A program made the translations under genes and the position numbers. The notes under the pieces were generated by a model. It was given only the letters and a program-made list of their open reading frames with translations. It had not been told where the DNA came from and ran no database searches. From Lachancea dasiensis (taxonomy: Eukaryota > Ascomycota > Saccharomycetes > Saccharomycetales > Saccharomycetaceae), in contig LT598457.1 of assembly GCA_900074725.1 (NCBI GenBank), positions 310,001 through 374,000 of the forward strand: 64,000 nucleotides of DNA. The letters are read 5' to 3'. Positions 28,504 through 40,000 of the stretch are shown piece after piece (position 1 is the stretch's first letter; the number at the start of each line of letters is the position of its first letter).

Positions 28504-31500
28504 ATGATACCACTGCTACCGTCACCTGTGTCATGCCATAAAACAGAACTACCGAAACTCTGTCCTGATCAAGAGGCATCCCTTCCGGCATGTAAAAAAC
28601 GAGCATTGACTCTCGACTGCAGGACAGGCGCATGTATACTCTTGGTCAGATCTGGTGTATTTGTGCATGGTGGACTAACCGTTCCGCTGGATCTTGCAGA
28701 GGTTAATTCAAGCTCAATACAGCGGGAACTTATCATGTACTTCGGCCGCGAAAGAGGATCCGGGAACTTCCAGAACCTTAGCGATTGGATAAGCCGTGAA
28801 ACATTCTTTCTGGACCTTATAACGCGCAAATGGGAGCATGTTCCAACAGCGGAGGACATAGAATCCTTTACCGAGCAAGACAGTCGGCAGTCGTCATCGA
28901 TAATGAAAGGGCGGGTGTTCCATTCGATGGCGTATCACGAGGGATTTATTTACATTTTTGGTGGATTGGAAGTTTCCCCCCAATCTGGCTATGAGCTTAT
29001 GGCCTCCAATGAGTTGTGGGCTTTGAATTTGGCGACAAAGACATGGAAACTTTTGAGCAGTAATCCATCCATTACTAGACGTTTCAATCACAGCATGCAC
29101 GTGGATTCAGGTGGTGAAGAGGGTGTGGACGCTCTACTTTACATTGTTGGTGGACTAAACAATATGGATAGACCTGTCCATGTTGTCGACATATACAATT
29201 TAACCCAACGAAAGTGGGATTCTCTGGATGACGACAATACCGAAGCTCAAGAAATTGTAACCAATATTAACGGGCAAAATACCCATCTTCTCCAAAACTC
29301 GAACTTTTCTTTGTTGATCAGGGATCAGGTTACTGATAAACCACTGATTGCAATGTATTCACCGGTCGGAGACAAGGACGACGAGACTGTCACAAACCCA
29401 TTAGTAATTCAACCGCTTAAAGCCGGTCCTATTGGCCAAAGGATGCCCATTTTTCAAGGGGATCAAAGGTGGTCTGGTCTGAAATACAAAGCTCCTTACA
29501 ACTTACTATATCCGTCGGGTGATTATTTCGGACACAACATCATTGTGTCAGGCTACTACCCAGATGTGCAATCCAATAACTTCCATTGTTTTACTTATAA
29601 CATGCCAACCGGGAAATGGACTGAAATTAATACAATGTGTGATGACCCGATGTTTAGTACCCGACATTTATGGCAACTACTGGTTTGGCATTCTCACCAT
29701 AAAGTAGTATTTTTGGGTACTAACGAGAAGAATAATCACTTACCAAGTGTTCAGAAGTTCAACAGTATTCTTTGCATTGCTCTCCCAATGATAAACGTTT
29801 TCCACAAGGCTTTCCATCGCACAGTTGAAAGAGAACGAAGTACTGCTAGTTTTGATCAGCTGCCTACTGGGCAAGACGCCTTTGACGACTATTCTCGGTA
29901 TTCTGCGCCTCCTCTCCAGATTACTACAATAACCTCGGTGTTTCCTTCGCATGCTATGGCACTGGGTAAAGATTCCCTAGAGCTTTGTAAACAACATTTA
30001 TCCGACTTTGAAATTGTTACAGAGGATGGTGACTCTGTGCGTGTACCTGTTTACCTCCTGAGGAAAAGGTGGGGAAGATATTTTGATCAAGTTTTAGCTC
30101 ATGGCTACGTCAAAGCATCTTGTGACTTCGAAAGCCGTAATAGAGATAATGAGTTCTCGAAGTTTTCGACAGATTCTGCTTTTCAGTCTGGTACTCCAAC
30201 CCGCCACCATTTCGATAGTTCCAGTTCGAGAGGTCCAGTAGAAACTTCTTCACAAGGATCCATGGAAGGAATACCCTACAAAGGGGAATTACTTCAGGAA
30301 ATTCATCCTCTTTTGGCCTCTCGAAAATCGGTTCCACTATTTTTCGCTAACAAGTCTACATCAAACTTGAAAACCGAAAGCAAAAACAAAGATGACGCTT
30401 TTGACGCATCTAACAGGATGCCCCAGGTTGCGCCTATTCTCCATCACTCAAAGTCTGATTCATCGGCTGTGTGCTCATCAAATGCGTCTTCAAAAGGTTC
30501 CAAAGGACCAACTGATCATATCAAAGGAACCCCTGCAAGTGGAAATGACTCCACGGTAGCTAGCTTATCGGGCGGCTTGGTTTTCAGATTACCATTTCAA
30601 GAAGGAAGTCGCGGTGCTGTGCTTTCTACGCCATTGGTCCACGACGCTTCTGAAAAACAAGCAGGGATGGTAGGCCGGCGAAAGTCTTCTACCTCTACCC
30701 CTCACACGGCAGATGGTGGTCAACAAGGATCTAGAAGGGCTTCTCATCCTATCTTTATTAAATCCGAGGAAAAATCTGGACTTCCAGCCACTATGGTGCC
30801 CCAAAGTCCTTTCGGTTCTCGTAAAGCTTCCGTGACGTCTCAGAATAGCTCTATCTCATTCGTCAGCTCCGCTTCTGACAGGATGGGAAATCCTGCTCAT
30901 CGTCGAACCTCTCAAGACAGCGGGATGACCAGCTCTACTTTAAATTCTTTGAGCTCCCAAATACCGCCTTTACAACCAATGCCCTCCGAACCAGTTCCCG
31001 TTGCCCCACATCATCTTCAAAATGATGCCTTTTCGCCCGCGAGATACAGCCCTTTTTCGTCACGGAGATCATCTTTGTACCATGAGTTTCTCCGGCCAGG
31101 GCTAAGCAACACTGTATCTCAGTCCTTATTGGGCATACATGAAAACCTCAATCCGGAAAGTGCTTCAATCTATGAGGTTGACCCTCATTCAATCCGCAAG
31201 AGGTCATTAGACAGACAGCTATTGGAAGATAACTTAATTGACGTGGAGCTAGAGGCAAGTCTCAATACCGCCTCTCATAAACAACCCGACAGCAAAAATA
31301 AAGGTAAATCCAGGCGAGGTAGCTGTGTTAAAACCTTACCCCAAGCCGAAAGCAATCGTCCTTCTTATTTATCTATGGCAGAGAGTGGTGCCACCTTTTA
31401 TGAGAATTCGATCGGTGACGTGGAGCCTCTCTTGTTACCGCGGTCTCTTTACATGCCGTGGCCTACAACCACTATTCGATCGTTTGTCGAGTTCTTTTAC

Positions 31501-33195
31501 ACTGGGCAAGTAAATGGCAGATGGTTATTATCACCTGTGGCTCTCAATTTACTAGTAATGGCGAAAACTTATGAGATTCCACTTCTTTATGATCTGATGT
31601 CAGAAGCACTGTACTCCATTTTAGGGAAAAAGGAGGAAAGTTTAGTGACTACTGGCGATGCCTTGAAGCAATTGTTCCTCGTAAAGCATTTACGAGCTCA
31701 TGATGGAAATGAAGAAGAAAGCAAACGAGCTCTCGAATCTCATGCAATCTTCAATAAGTTCCTTGAGTTCGAGCAATCCCTTCAGTCCATTGACAATGGA
31801 TTTTTTGATACTAACCTTCTGAAGAGTATGACGCGACAGGGCTCGGGGGTTAGCACTGAAAGCGCTAGTACTACAAAACCGACTGCACGCGAAGATCGGG
31901 AAGGGGCCTCTCTTAATGTTCCCCTTTTGTTTTCAGGGCACCCTAAGGAGAGTCTCACTTCTCTTGATGGGCACCTTGCTACTTCTGGTTCGCCAGAAGT
32001 TCAATTACCGAAGAATGATTCGAAAGCAAAGAAGTCAAGCTTAAGCAAAGATGTTCCTAGTATTTCTTACCACAGGGACCCGGAAAACTACAATGAGGAT
32101 GGAAGTGTTACCACGGCTAGAAGAAACACAACAGATCGCGAGAATAAGGCCGATAAACTCGAGCAGCAAACGTTAAGCAACCTTTCTCAAAATGAGGAGA
32201 GTGAATTTTCTGACAGGATCATTGACTTGAAGCACTCAAACCGTGAGGGCTTCTCAGAGAGAGAGACTCCAACAGCAGAAACGAGCAAGCCTTACAAAGA
32301 AAGCAGTGTAAAACTGCCAGAAAATGAATCAAATTCAAGCTCTGAGTCAGATTTGGTGGGTACTGGCTTTGGTCTCTCATCATCCTCAAAAATTTTCAAG
32401 AAGCTACGCAGGCGCGGCTCAGAAAGACCAATTGATCCTCTTTCCAAGACGAGTGGCTCCGAGGGATCGTCCTTGAAGAACATTATTGAATACTTCAAAA
32501 AAGGAGACAAGTTTTCAAAACCAGATAATAATTCCGGCAATGTAGATACTTTAACTCTCGCAAATATGGCTTCTGCGGACTCGTTGCCCCCCGTTGACTA
32601 TGTTATTGAGCTCATCCATGAAACAGCAATATTAGTGCATGATGTGCGTCTAATAGTGAGGTGTGTCAGCGTTATCAAGCTTTCGAAGAGATTGAAGTTG
32701 CTAAAGCAGCAACTAGACTATGAGATGACACTTCTTGATAATGAGGCGTTAAAGCATCGGTCGTCGACTGACATCATGGGTCATCTGCCGACAGCGGTTA
32801 AAGTGGGCGATGCGCTTCCAACCACCTCCAGTCCGACATTGGATAGAGTTCCCAGGGCCCCTTCGAGCGTCGGGTTGAATAAAAGAAGTCTGAATCCTGT
32901 GAATCCAGAATCGCCTGTGATGAGTGGGCTTGGGTCTGAGAGCAACGCCAGATCGGCATCCTCCGATCAAAGTCTTGCGGAAACCGATTCTGTCTCTTTA
33001 AATACCAAGAGTTCTAGGCAACATTCCAAGCCTCCAGTGGTCAAAAGAGTCAACTCACACATGGCTACAAGTGGTTTAAGCGGCGCGGCCTATTTCATGG
33101 CGGGATCCTTGGTACCGACAGTACCTAAAGGGAAGAAAGACTCCACCAGCTCCTCTGGAAAGGGTGGAATATCTTTTTTTGGGAAGAGGAAATAA
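28504..33195 (+). CDS. MDS3: Mds3/Pmd1 Kelch protein, TORC1 and pH signalling
   Basis: Single ortholog of the S. cerevisiae pair MDS3 (YGL197W) and PMD1 (YER132C), negative regulators of early meiotic gene expression that also act in pH response and TORC signalling. 1563 residues, between Mds3 (1487) and Pmd1 (1753). N-terminal Kelch repeats (about 45-440) with typical GGL/W patterns such as FIYIFGGLEV and LLYIVGGLNN. A BTB-like stretch is split by a long Ser-rich insert (VEFFYTGQVNGRWLLSP near 1000). The C-terminal half is Ser/Thr-rich, disordered, with many RRxS sites. It ends GKGGISFFGKRK. I use MDS3 because of the chromosome VII context, but it is equally co-orthologous to PMD1. A seven-codon uORF (MVRVAGP) starts near 28428. 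Confidence 0.9.
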   Translation: MIPLLPSPVSCHKTELPKLCPDQEASLPACKKRALTLDCRTGACILLVRSGVFVHGGLTVPLDLAEVNSSSIQRELIMYFGRERGSGNFQNLSDWISRETFFLDLITRKWEHVPTAEDIESFTEQDSRQSSSIMKGRVFHSMAYHEGFIYIFGGLEVSPQSGYELMASNELWALNLATKTWKLLSSNPSITRRFNHSMHVDSGGEEGVDALLYIVGGLNNMDRPVHVVDIYNLTQRKWDSLDDDNTEAQEIVTNINGQNTHLLQNSNFSLLIRDQVTDKPLIAMYSPVGDKDDETVTNPLVIQPLKAGPIGQRMPIFQGDQRWSGLKYKAPYNLLYPSGDYFGHNIIVSGYYPDVQSNNFHCFTYNMPTGKWTEINTMCDDPMFSTRHLWQLLVWHSHHKVVFLGTNEKNNHLPSVQKFNSILCIALPMINVFHKAFHRTVERERSTASFDQLPTGQDAFDDYSRYSAPPLQITTITSVFPSHAMALGKDSLELCKQHLSDFEIVTEDGDSVRVPVYLLRKRWGRYFDQVLAHGYVKASCDFESRNRDNEFSKFSTDSAFQSGTPTRHHFDSSSSRGPVETSSQGSMEGIPYKGELLQEIHPLLASRKSVPLFFANKSTSNLKTESKNKDDAFDASNRMPQVAPILHHSKSDSSAVCSSNASSKGSKGPTDHIKGTPASGNDSTVASLSGGLVFRLPFQEGSRGAVLSTPLVHDASEKQAGMVGRRKSSTSTPHTADGGQQGSRRASHPIFIKSEEKSGLPATMVPQSPFGSRKASVTSQNSSISFVSSASDRMGNPAHRRTSQDSGMTSSTLNSLSSQIPPLQPMPSEPVPVAPHHLQNDAFSPARYSPFSSRRSSLYHEFLRPGLSNTVSQSLLGIHENLNPESASIYEVDPHSIRKRSLDRQLLEDNLIDVELEASLNTASHKQPDSKNKGKSRRGSCVKTLPQAESNRPSYLSMAESGATFYENSIGDVEPLLLPRSLYMPWPTTTIRSFVEFFYTGQVNGRWLLSPVALNLLVMAKTYEIPLLYDLMSEALYSILGKKEESLVTTGDALKQLFLVKHLRAHDGNEEESKRALESHAIFNKFLEFEQSLQSIDNGFFDTNLLKSMTRQGSGVSTESASTTKPTAREDREGASLNVPLLFSGHPKESLTSLDGHLATSGSPEVQLPKNDSKAKKSSLSKDVPSISYHRDPENYNEDGSVTTARRNTTDRENKADKLEQQTLSNLSQNEESEFSDRIIDLKHSNREGFSERETPTAETSKPYKESSVKLPENESNSSSESDLVGTGFGLSSSSKIFKKLRRRGSERPIDPLSKTSGSEGSSLKNIIEYFKKGDKFSKPDNNSGNVDTLTLANMASADSLPPVDYVIELIHETAILVHDVRLIVRCVSVIKLSKRLKLLKQQLDYEMTLLDNEALKHRSSTDIMGHLPTAVKVGDALPTTSSPTLDRVPRAPSSVGLNKRSLNPVNPESPVMSGLGSESNARSASSDQSLAETDSVSLNTKSSRQHSKPPVVKRVNSHMATSGLSGAAYFMAGSLVPTVPKGKKDSTSSSGKGGISFFGKRK

Positions 33196-34034
33196 GTAAT
33201 TATTTAAAATGGGAGTATTCGCATAGTCGCTCCTGATTACACCTTGTCATTGTGATTTTCCACGGGTGAAGATATTAATGGAGTAAGGAACAACCCAATT
33301 CACTAGCGAGCACGGCATGACTGAATTGGATAATATACGTCGATTTTTATGAAGCACAACACGGGCTGCCAGACAGTTGCTATCCGCACGCGTAGGCTGA
33401 TGAATGGCCAGCTGGCTGTGCTGATTATAACAATCTTTCCATCATTTGCTCAGTCAAGAAAGACCGTCACTTTGCACCAAACTAGTGTCCGGCTAGTATA
33501 GAAAGTTTTTAAATAGACAAATTTTTTGCCTTACGTTTTAAAGCCATCGAACCTCAACTACCACCGTAACCTCGCTGACGTTCAAGAGCGGAGAGGGAGT
33601 TACAACATAATGGATGAAATTGAAGCACCATGAACTACACACAAGATAGATTTTGTCTAGAATCAAAGAAACAGCCTCGGTATTGAGTTAAGCACCGCTA
33701 TTAAGGTGGTGAAGTGGCCACAGTGCAATCCTCAACGACCCAGGCAAAGCCAAGAATAAACCCAGCTATGCGAGGATAACTATAAGGACGAGTTGTGTAT
33801 CAAAAGCCTTTCATCATCGACTGTTATAGTTGATGAGGATTTAGAAACAAAATGAAAACAATTTCAAGTCAATCTTTGATTCTTGATTTTAACTCTTTAT
33901 ATACGCACCGAAAGTACTATAAAAATTTTATCTTCGTATACAGAGATACTAAAGCAAGTCGAGTAAAGTCAAGTGTTAACAGGTTGGTGAGCTTTCAAAA
34001 TGATCAAGTTAGTAGTCTCCAGCTCCAGGTTAGT
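33196..34034. other. intergenic MDS3-GCN1
   Basis: 839 bp. In S. cerevisiae DSD1 (YGL196W) lies between MDS3 and GCN1; no trace of a PLP D-serine dehydratase frame is visible here. The GCN1 frame is open back to an ATG at 33852, which I judge non-coding (see GCN1). No RNA gene seen. Confidence 0.5.
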
Positions 34035-37000
34035 ATGAGTCTTTTGTGTGGGTCTTTAGAGGGAGCCGGCTCATTGCTTGCTTCCGCATTTCAAGATTCA
34101 TCTCTTTCGGCAAGATTTCCTTTACTGAACGAAGTCATTGCAATTCTGGATAACAAAGACATTGAAGTGAGCGATGAACAAGAAAGAGAGATCTTATTGG
34201 GTCTCGTCGATAGCTTCATGTATATCAGGGAAAGGAAATCTAGTGACCTGACTATCGTGATATTTGGAAAGCTGCTCGAGCGCAATCCTCAGTTATCCGG
34301 TCCTTTACTCAAATTCATCAATAACACCGTCGTTAAGAAACCAGGCATGCGTGCACTTGCGGATTATATGAATCTTATGGACTGGATTAATGCCCTTCTT
34401 AAGGTTTGCGCTCAGCAGCCATTACAGTTTGAGGCAGAATCGGTGCAATTGTTACAATTGCTCTGTTTTACCGCCCATGACATTGAACTTGCCCTTGACG
34501 GACATGAACAAAATAAAAGTTCAAAAGCTCAGCAGAATCAGCACCGGAGAAGAATACGTCAAAGTGTGTTGCAATCGATGACCAAGACACTCACCTTTTT
34601 GCTGAGAACCAGCACGTCGACCAACTTTTCGGTCGAGTTTGTGCAAAGCAGCACCCTTCTACAGGCTTCGGCGGCCAAAATTCCTGCTGGTGGAGTTATA
34701 GCACTAATGGGAGCTTTAACAAAGGCAGCTACTCAGCTATTGCAGTCGCAACCTATGCATCATGCCGCTTTGGCCGAAAAGCTAACGGGTCCATTCTGCG
34801 AATATGTGGGTAAAGACGCAATTTTGAGCAAAGAGGGGGTATCACCATTTAGCATTGAGGTCTTTTTTCCCCCATTTGCGTGTGAATTTGTTACCACGGA
34901 GCATTTTAGGAATTACATTCTCCCAAGTTTGGAAAAGTGTATTCTGAGAACCTCTGAGACTGGATTTACAATTGCAAATGAACTTTATCGCAGTGTCTGT
35001 CCACAAAAGGTTGATCTTGCTTCCATATTTGTCGAATCCAAATTAATGACCCAATCGTTTACTGCTCTCAAGAGTAACAAAGAAACAGTAAGATCTGCTG
35101 CATTGACTTCAATGATTAGCCTTTTAAGTTGCATTCCCGAAACTTCGTTGTCTGCTGTGAACCTCCAAAAGTTTTTGGCGGAATTGTTTAAGAATTTGAA
35201 GACCAATCTGAACACTGACTACAAAATAGCGGCTGCCGCTTTAATACTAGCTATTCCTTCCTTGTCTGGTGCTATATCATCTGAAGTCATGAAAGGTTTT
35301 GCGTCGTACGTTGGAAAAGAATCCAACGAACTCACGCTGGCACCTATGCTTAAAGCTTATTTCAAGCACTTTTCATGTATTGAACCCCATTCTGAGTCTT
35401 CGCTAGCTATGATCAAAGCGGGTCTTAATGATAAAAAGCAAGTTGTTAGAAAAATATGGATGTCTTCGTTTCTAGACGTTATCGATGAGAAGTCTGTGGA
35501 GGCGTTGGGTGATCTTTCGGAAGAGATCCTTTTTTTTATGAAAGACATCCTGACCTCTCCTTTCAAGTTTTCGGCTCGCAACGTCTTGAGCTGCTTCACG
35601 TCCATTGATCGCATAACATCCATGCGAGCAAGTGATCTAGCTGCCAAAGTCACAACCCTGCTAGTCGAGGTCAATCGGTCATCCCATTCTATGGGTTATG
35701 CGTGGCTCATGGCTACCACGTCGATTGAATTGAACGCTCAGGAGCGGGCTTCCGGGTTAGCTTTATTTTCAAAAGCTTATCGAACCTACACCGACGTAGT
35801 CGGCTTTGATATAGTAAGAGCACTTGAGGAGGAAACAAAGCAAGGGTTTTCTTCAACTCGTGGTGGTATCACTCCTCGCTACTTTACGCCTTTGTTCACC
35901 ACATTAGGTCAGCAGCTCAAAGATCACGAAACTTCTGAAAAAGTACTAATCGAGTTACTGGTCATTTTACAATACCCCAAAATGAAATTAAGGAATGGAT
36001 GGGCGGGTTTAGTTTTACAAGCCAAACAGGATCCTGATCGCTTGGTTGCCAAATATGCCAAAGACATTCTCACGAAGTTCAAGAAGTTGACTGACGAAGA
36101 TCCTATTTGTACTTCCCCATTAGGGCTTGCGGCCGTCAAATCAGTATCTTATGCTGCATTTATAAATTTTTCAGCAATTGCTCCATTAATCGAGAAGTTG
36201 ATAGAGGAGGAACTGTGCGTTTCCCGACTAGAGGGCATTGACTCTGAGCAACTGTCAATCTGGAATGGTGTTGAAGGCGAACTTGTCATTGATGTCTTGG
36301 CAAAGAAAAACAAATCCGTGGACAACAAGAATACAAGAGACTACGAAACTTTGAAGTGGGAGGAAGCCATCAGAGAGAAGCAGGCTAAGAAGAATGCAGT
36401 GAAATACACCAAAGAAGAGAAAGCCTTAATTGATGCTGAGCTTTTGAGGGAGTCTGGTATAAGAAAATCTACCAATATTCTGGTAGGGAACCTTACTCGG
36501 ACTTTATTGTTGCTTCAGCTACTGAGCCAGGAAGCTCAAATTGTCAATAATGGAGCCGAGATTTGGTTTCCTCAGGCTGTATCGAAGCTGTTAACTGCAT
36601 TGCAACATGATATTTTTGCTCAGCTATTAAAGGGTTTAGGCGTTGATACATTTCTCAAACTATCTGAAGTGACTTCCAAGAGATTAGGTGCTATAAGGCA
36701 TTTTGTAGGCATTGCCACACTTAGAATCTACGGAATTCAGAGCATACCTCATAACTTGACCCAAGAGCCGGTGCTTGAACTGATATCGAGAGTCTTGTTC
36801 CGCACCAAGTTTGTCGCCAATAAAAAGAGGTTCGAGTCGTTAACTTTGACGTTCTTACTACCGCTCATCATCAAAGTATTAGAGGACGGTAGAAGGGTTG
36901 CTGTGAAAAATGCTGGGAAACCCTTGGTTAAGAGTGAATTCATTGAAGAGGACAAGGAAGAGGAGCATCTCCTGTTGGCTATGGACATTATTTCGAGCCA

Positions 37001-40000
37001 TGCAGAATCGTTTGCTGACCCTGCAATCCCCAGACGGCACATTTTGGAAGTGCTACTGTCACTATTATCGGTAGCATCCAAAGCAAGGTCTGCCAAAGAG
37101 TGCTTCCTCGCCTTGTGCCAAAACATATCTTATGCTCCTAGTAAAGATGATTTGGACTTGATCCTTGGAAATTTAATGTCGGCCAACCAGTTCGTCAGAG
37201 CAACAGTACTCGAAGCTGTTGATGACGAATTTGACTTGGCTCCTCACATGAACTTTTCCTCCGAGGTTTTTATTATGATGCAAGATGCGAGTGAAACCAA
37301 CAGGGAAACTGCCGCAGTCATTTGGCAGGTGAACTCATTCAGCATCACAGAAGAGTTGATTGAAAGTTTATTTGATTTTTTTGCTCAAGAAGACAGCGGA
37401 TTACGTTTGTTTGTTGCCCAAGCTTTTGCAACAGCTTTACAAGTTTTGACGAGCCAATCGGCTGACTTGTTCGGCAAATACCTTAACAAGCTCACAAGTT
37501 TTTATCTACTTAAAGCTCGCATCCCTGAACCTATTATAGATGAGTATGGGCTAGTTGTTGTCTCATCGGAAGCCCAAAAGGATGCTTGGGAGGAACGGAG
37601 CACTGCAGCAATTGCTTTCAAAGAAAGTAGCGAGATATTTCCTGACGAGAGCGAGTGGCCTGTCGAGTTTGTCAAGTTTTTGGTGAACAGCGAAGCCTTG
37701 GGTGATCGCGAGAGTTTGGTAAGACAAGAAATGAAGGAGGCTGGTATTGAGATTATTGCTAGACATGGCTCCCGTAATGTTGAGAGTTTGATTCCAATTT
37801 TTGAGGAAGGGTTGACGACTACGAGAGATGTCGCAATCAAGGAGAATATCATTATATTATATGGTACTTTGGCCAGGCATTTGCCAGCACAAGACCCAAG
37901 GGTAACAACTATTGTCGAGAGGCTTCTTGCTACCCTTGAAACTCCCTCCGAAGAAGTACAACAAGCTGTATCGGTTTGTATTTCGCCGTTGGTTGACCTT
38001 CTTGGACCCGCAGCTGAGTCATATCTGAGGAACACCTTGCAAATATTACTAAATCCAGAAGTTAAACTTCATTCTAGAAGAGGGGCTGCATGGGGTTTAG
38101 CGGGTTTGGTAAAGGGATTTGGAATAAGCGCTCTGGCTAAATTTGATATCATTCGTGATTTAATGGACGCTTCGGAGGATAAAAAAAATGCTCAAAGGCG
38201 AGAATCGGTTGCGTTTGCTTTCGAGTGTCTCTCCAAGGCTTTAGGAAAGTTCTTCGAACCTTACGTTATCGAAGTTTTGCCCAATATTTTGAAAAACCTG
38301 GGAGACTCAGTTCCAGAGGTGAGAAACGCTACTGCTAACGCAACAAAGTTTATCATGTCCAACACTACCGGTTTTGGGGTAAAGAAACTAATTCCTGTGG
38401 CTGTCAGCAATCTAGATGAAATTTCGTGGAGAACCAAGAGAGGCTCTGTTGAATTACTGGGTAACATGGCTTATCTGGATCCTGCGCAACTTTCTGCCTC
38501 GTTGTCCAGTATTGTGCCTGAGATTGTTGCGGTCTTGAATGATTCACATAAAGAAGTTCGCAAGGCCGCCGATCAGTCTTTAAATCGTTTCGGCGAAGTA
38601 ATCAGGAATCCTGAAATCCAAAAATTAGTGCCTATTCTAATAAAGGCAATCGGCGATCCAACAAAGCACACTGAAGACGCGTTAGACGCTTTAATTCAAA
38701 CCCAGTTTGTTCATTATATCGACGGACCTTCTCTCGCGCTCATTATTCATGTTATTCACAGAGGTATGCGTGAAAGATCTGCCAATACGAAGCGCAAGGC
38801 TTGCAAAATTGTTGGTAATATGGCTATTCTTGTAGATGCAAATGATTTGGTTCCCTATTTGCAGCAACTAGTGGATGAGGTTGAGACCGCTATGGTTGAT
38901 CCCGTACCAAGCACCAGAGCAACAGCCGCGCGAGCTTTGGGTGCTTTGGTTGAGAGACTGGGTGAAGAGCAATTCCCTAACCTTGTTTCTCGTCTAATGG
39001 AAACTTTGAGCGACGACAGCAAGACAGGAGACCGCCTAGGTTCAGCCCAAGCACTTTCGGAGGTTATAAGTGGTCTCGGACTGTCGAAACTTGACGAAAT
39101 GCTACCCTCCATCATGGCTGGCGTTACAAATTTCAAATCTTATATTCGTGCAGGTTTCATGCCTTTGCTGCTATTTTTGCCAGTGTGTTTTGGTGCTCAG
39201 TTTGCCCCCTACGTCAGCCAAATCATTCAGCCGATTTTAGCAGGATTAGCTGACCCTGACGAGAGCATCTCAGACACATCCTTGAAAGCTGGTAAGTTGA
39301 TTGTGAAAAACTACGCAACCAAAGCAATCGACCTGCTACTTCCAGAATTGGAGCAAGGTATGTTTGATGAGAATGAACGGATTAGACTGTCATCTGTTCA
39401 ACTGACCAGTGATCTCTTGTTTCAAGTAACAGGCATCTCGTCCAAAAACGAATTTGACGATGAAGAAGGCGATGTCAACCACGAAGTCACAAAGCAACTT
39501 CTTGAAGTTTTGGGCCCAGAGCGTAGAGATCGCATTTTCTCTTCTCTCTTTGTTTGCAGATCTGATACATCAGGTGTTGTTCGTGCAACTACGGTAGATG
39601 TTTGGAAGGCTCTTGTTCCGAACACTCCGCGTACAGTCAAGGAGATTTTGCCTACCCTCATTAACATCATTGTGGTCAACTTAGCATCCACATCTGCTAC
39701 TTTGCGGCACATTGCAGCTCAAACACTTGGTGACCTGGTGAGGCGTGTAGGCGGCAACGCCTTGTCCCAGTTGCTACCAACGCTGGAAGCTTCCTTGGCC
39801 GAAAATCGTGGTTCTGACTCCAAGCAAGGTGTCTGTATAGCTCTATGTGAGCTCATTCAATCTTCAACACCCGAATCGTTGGTTGAGTATCAGAATGTCA
39901 TAGTCAACATAATTCGCAGTACTCTTGTTGATGATGATATTGTTGTTAGAGAGTCTGCAGCATTATGCTTTGACGCATTCCAAGAAGTCTTTGGGAATAC

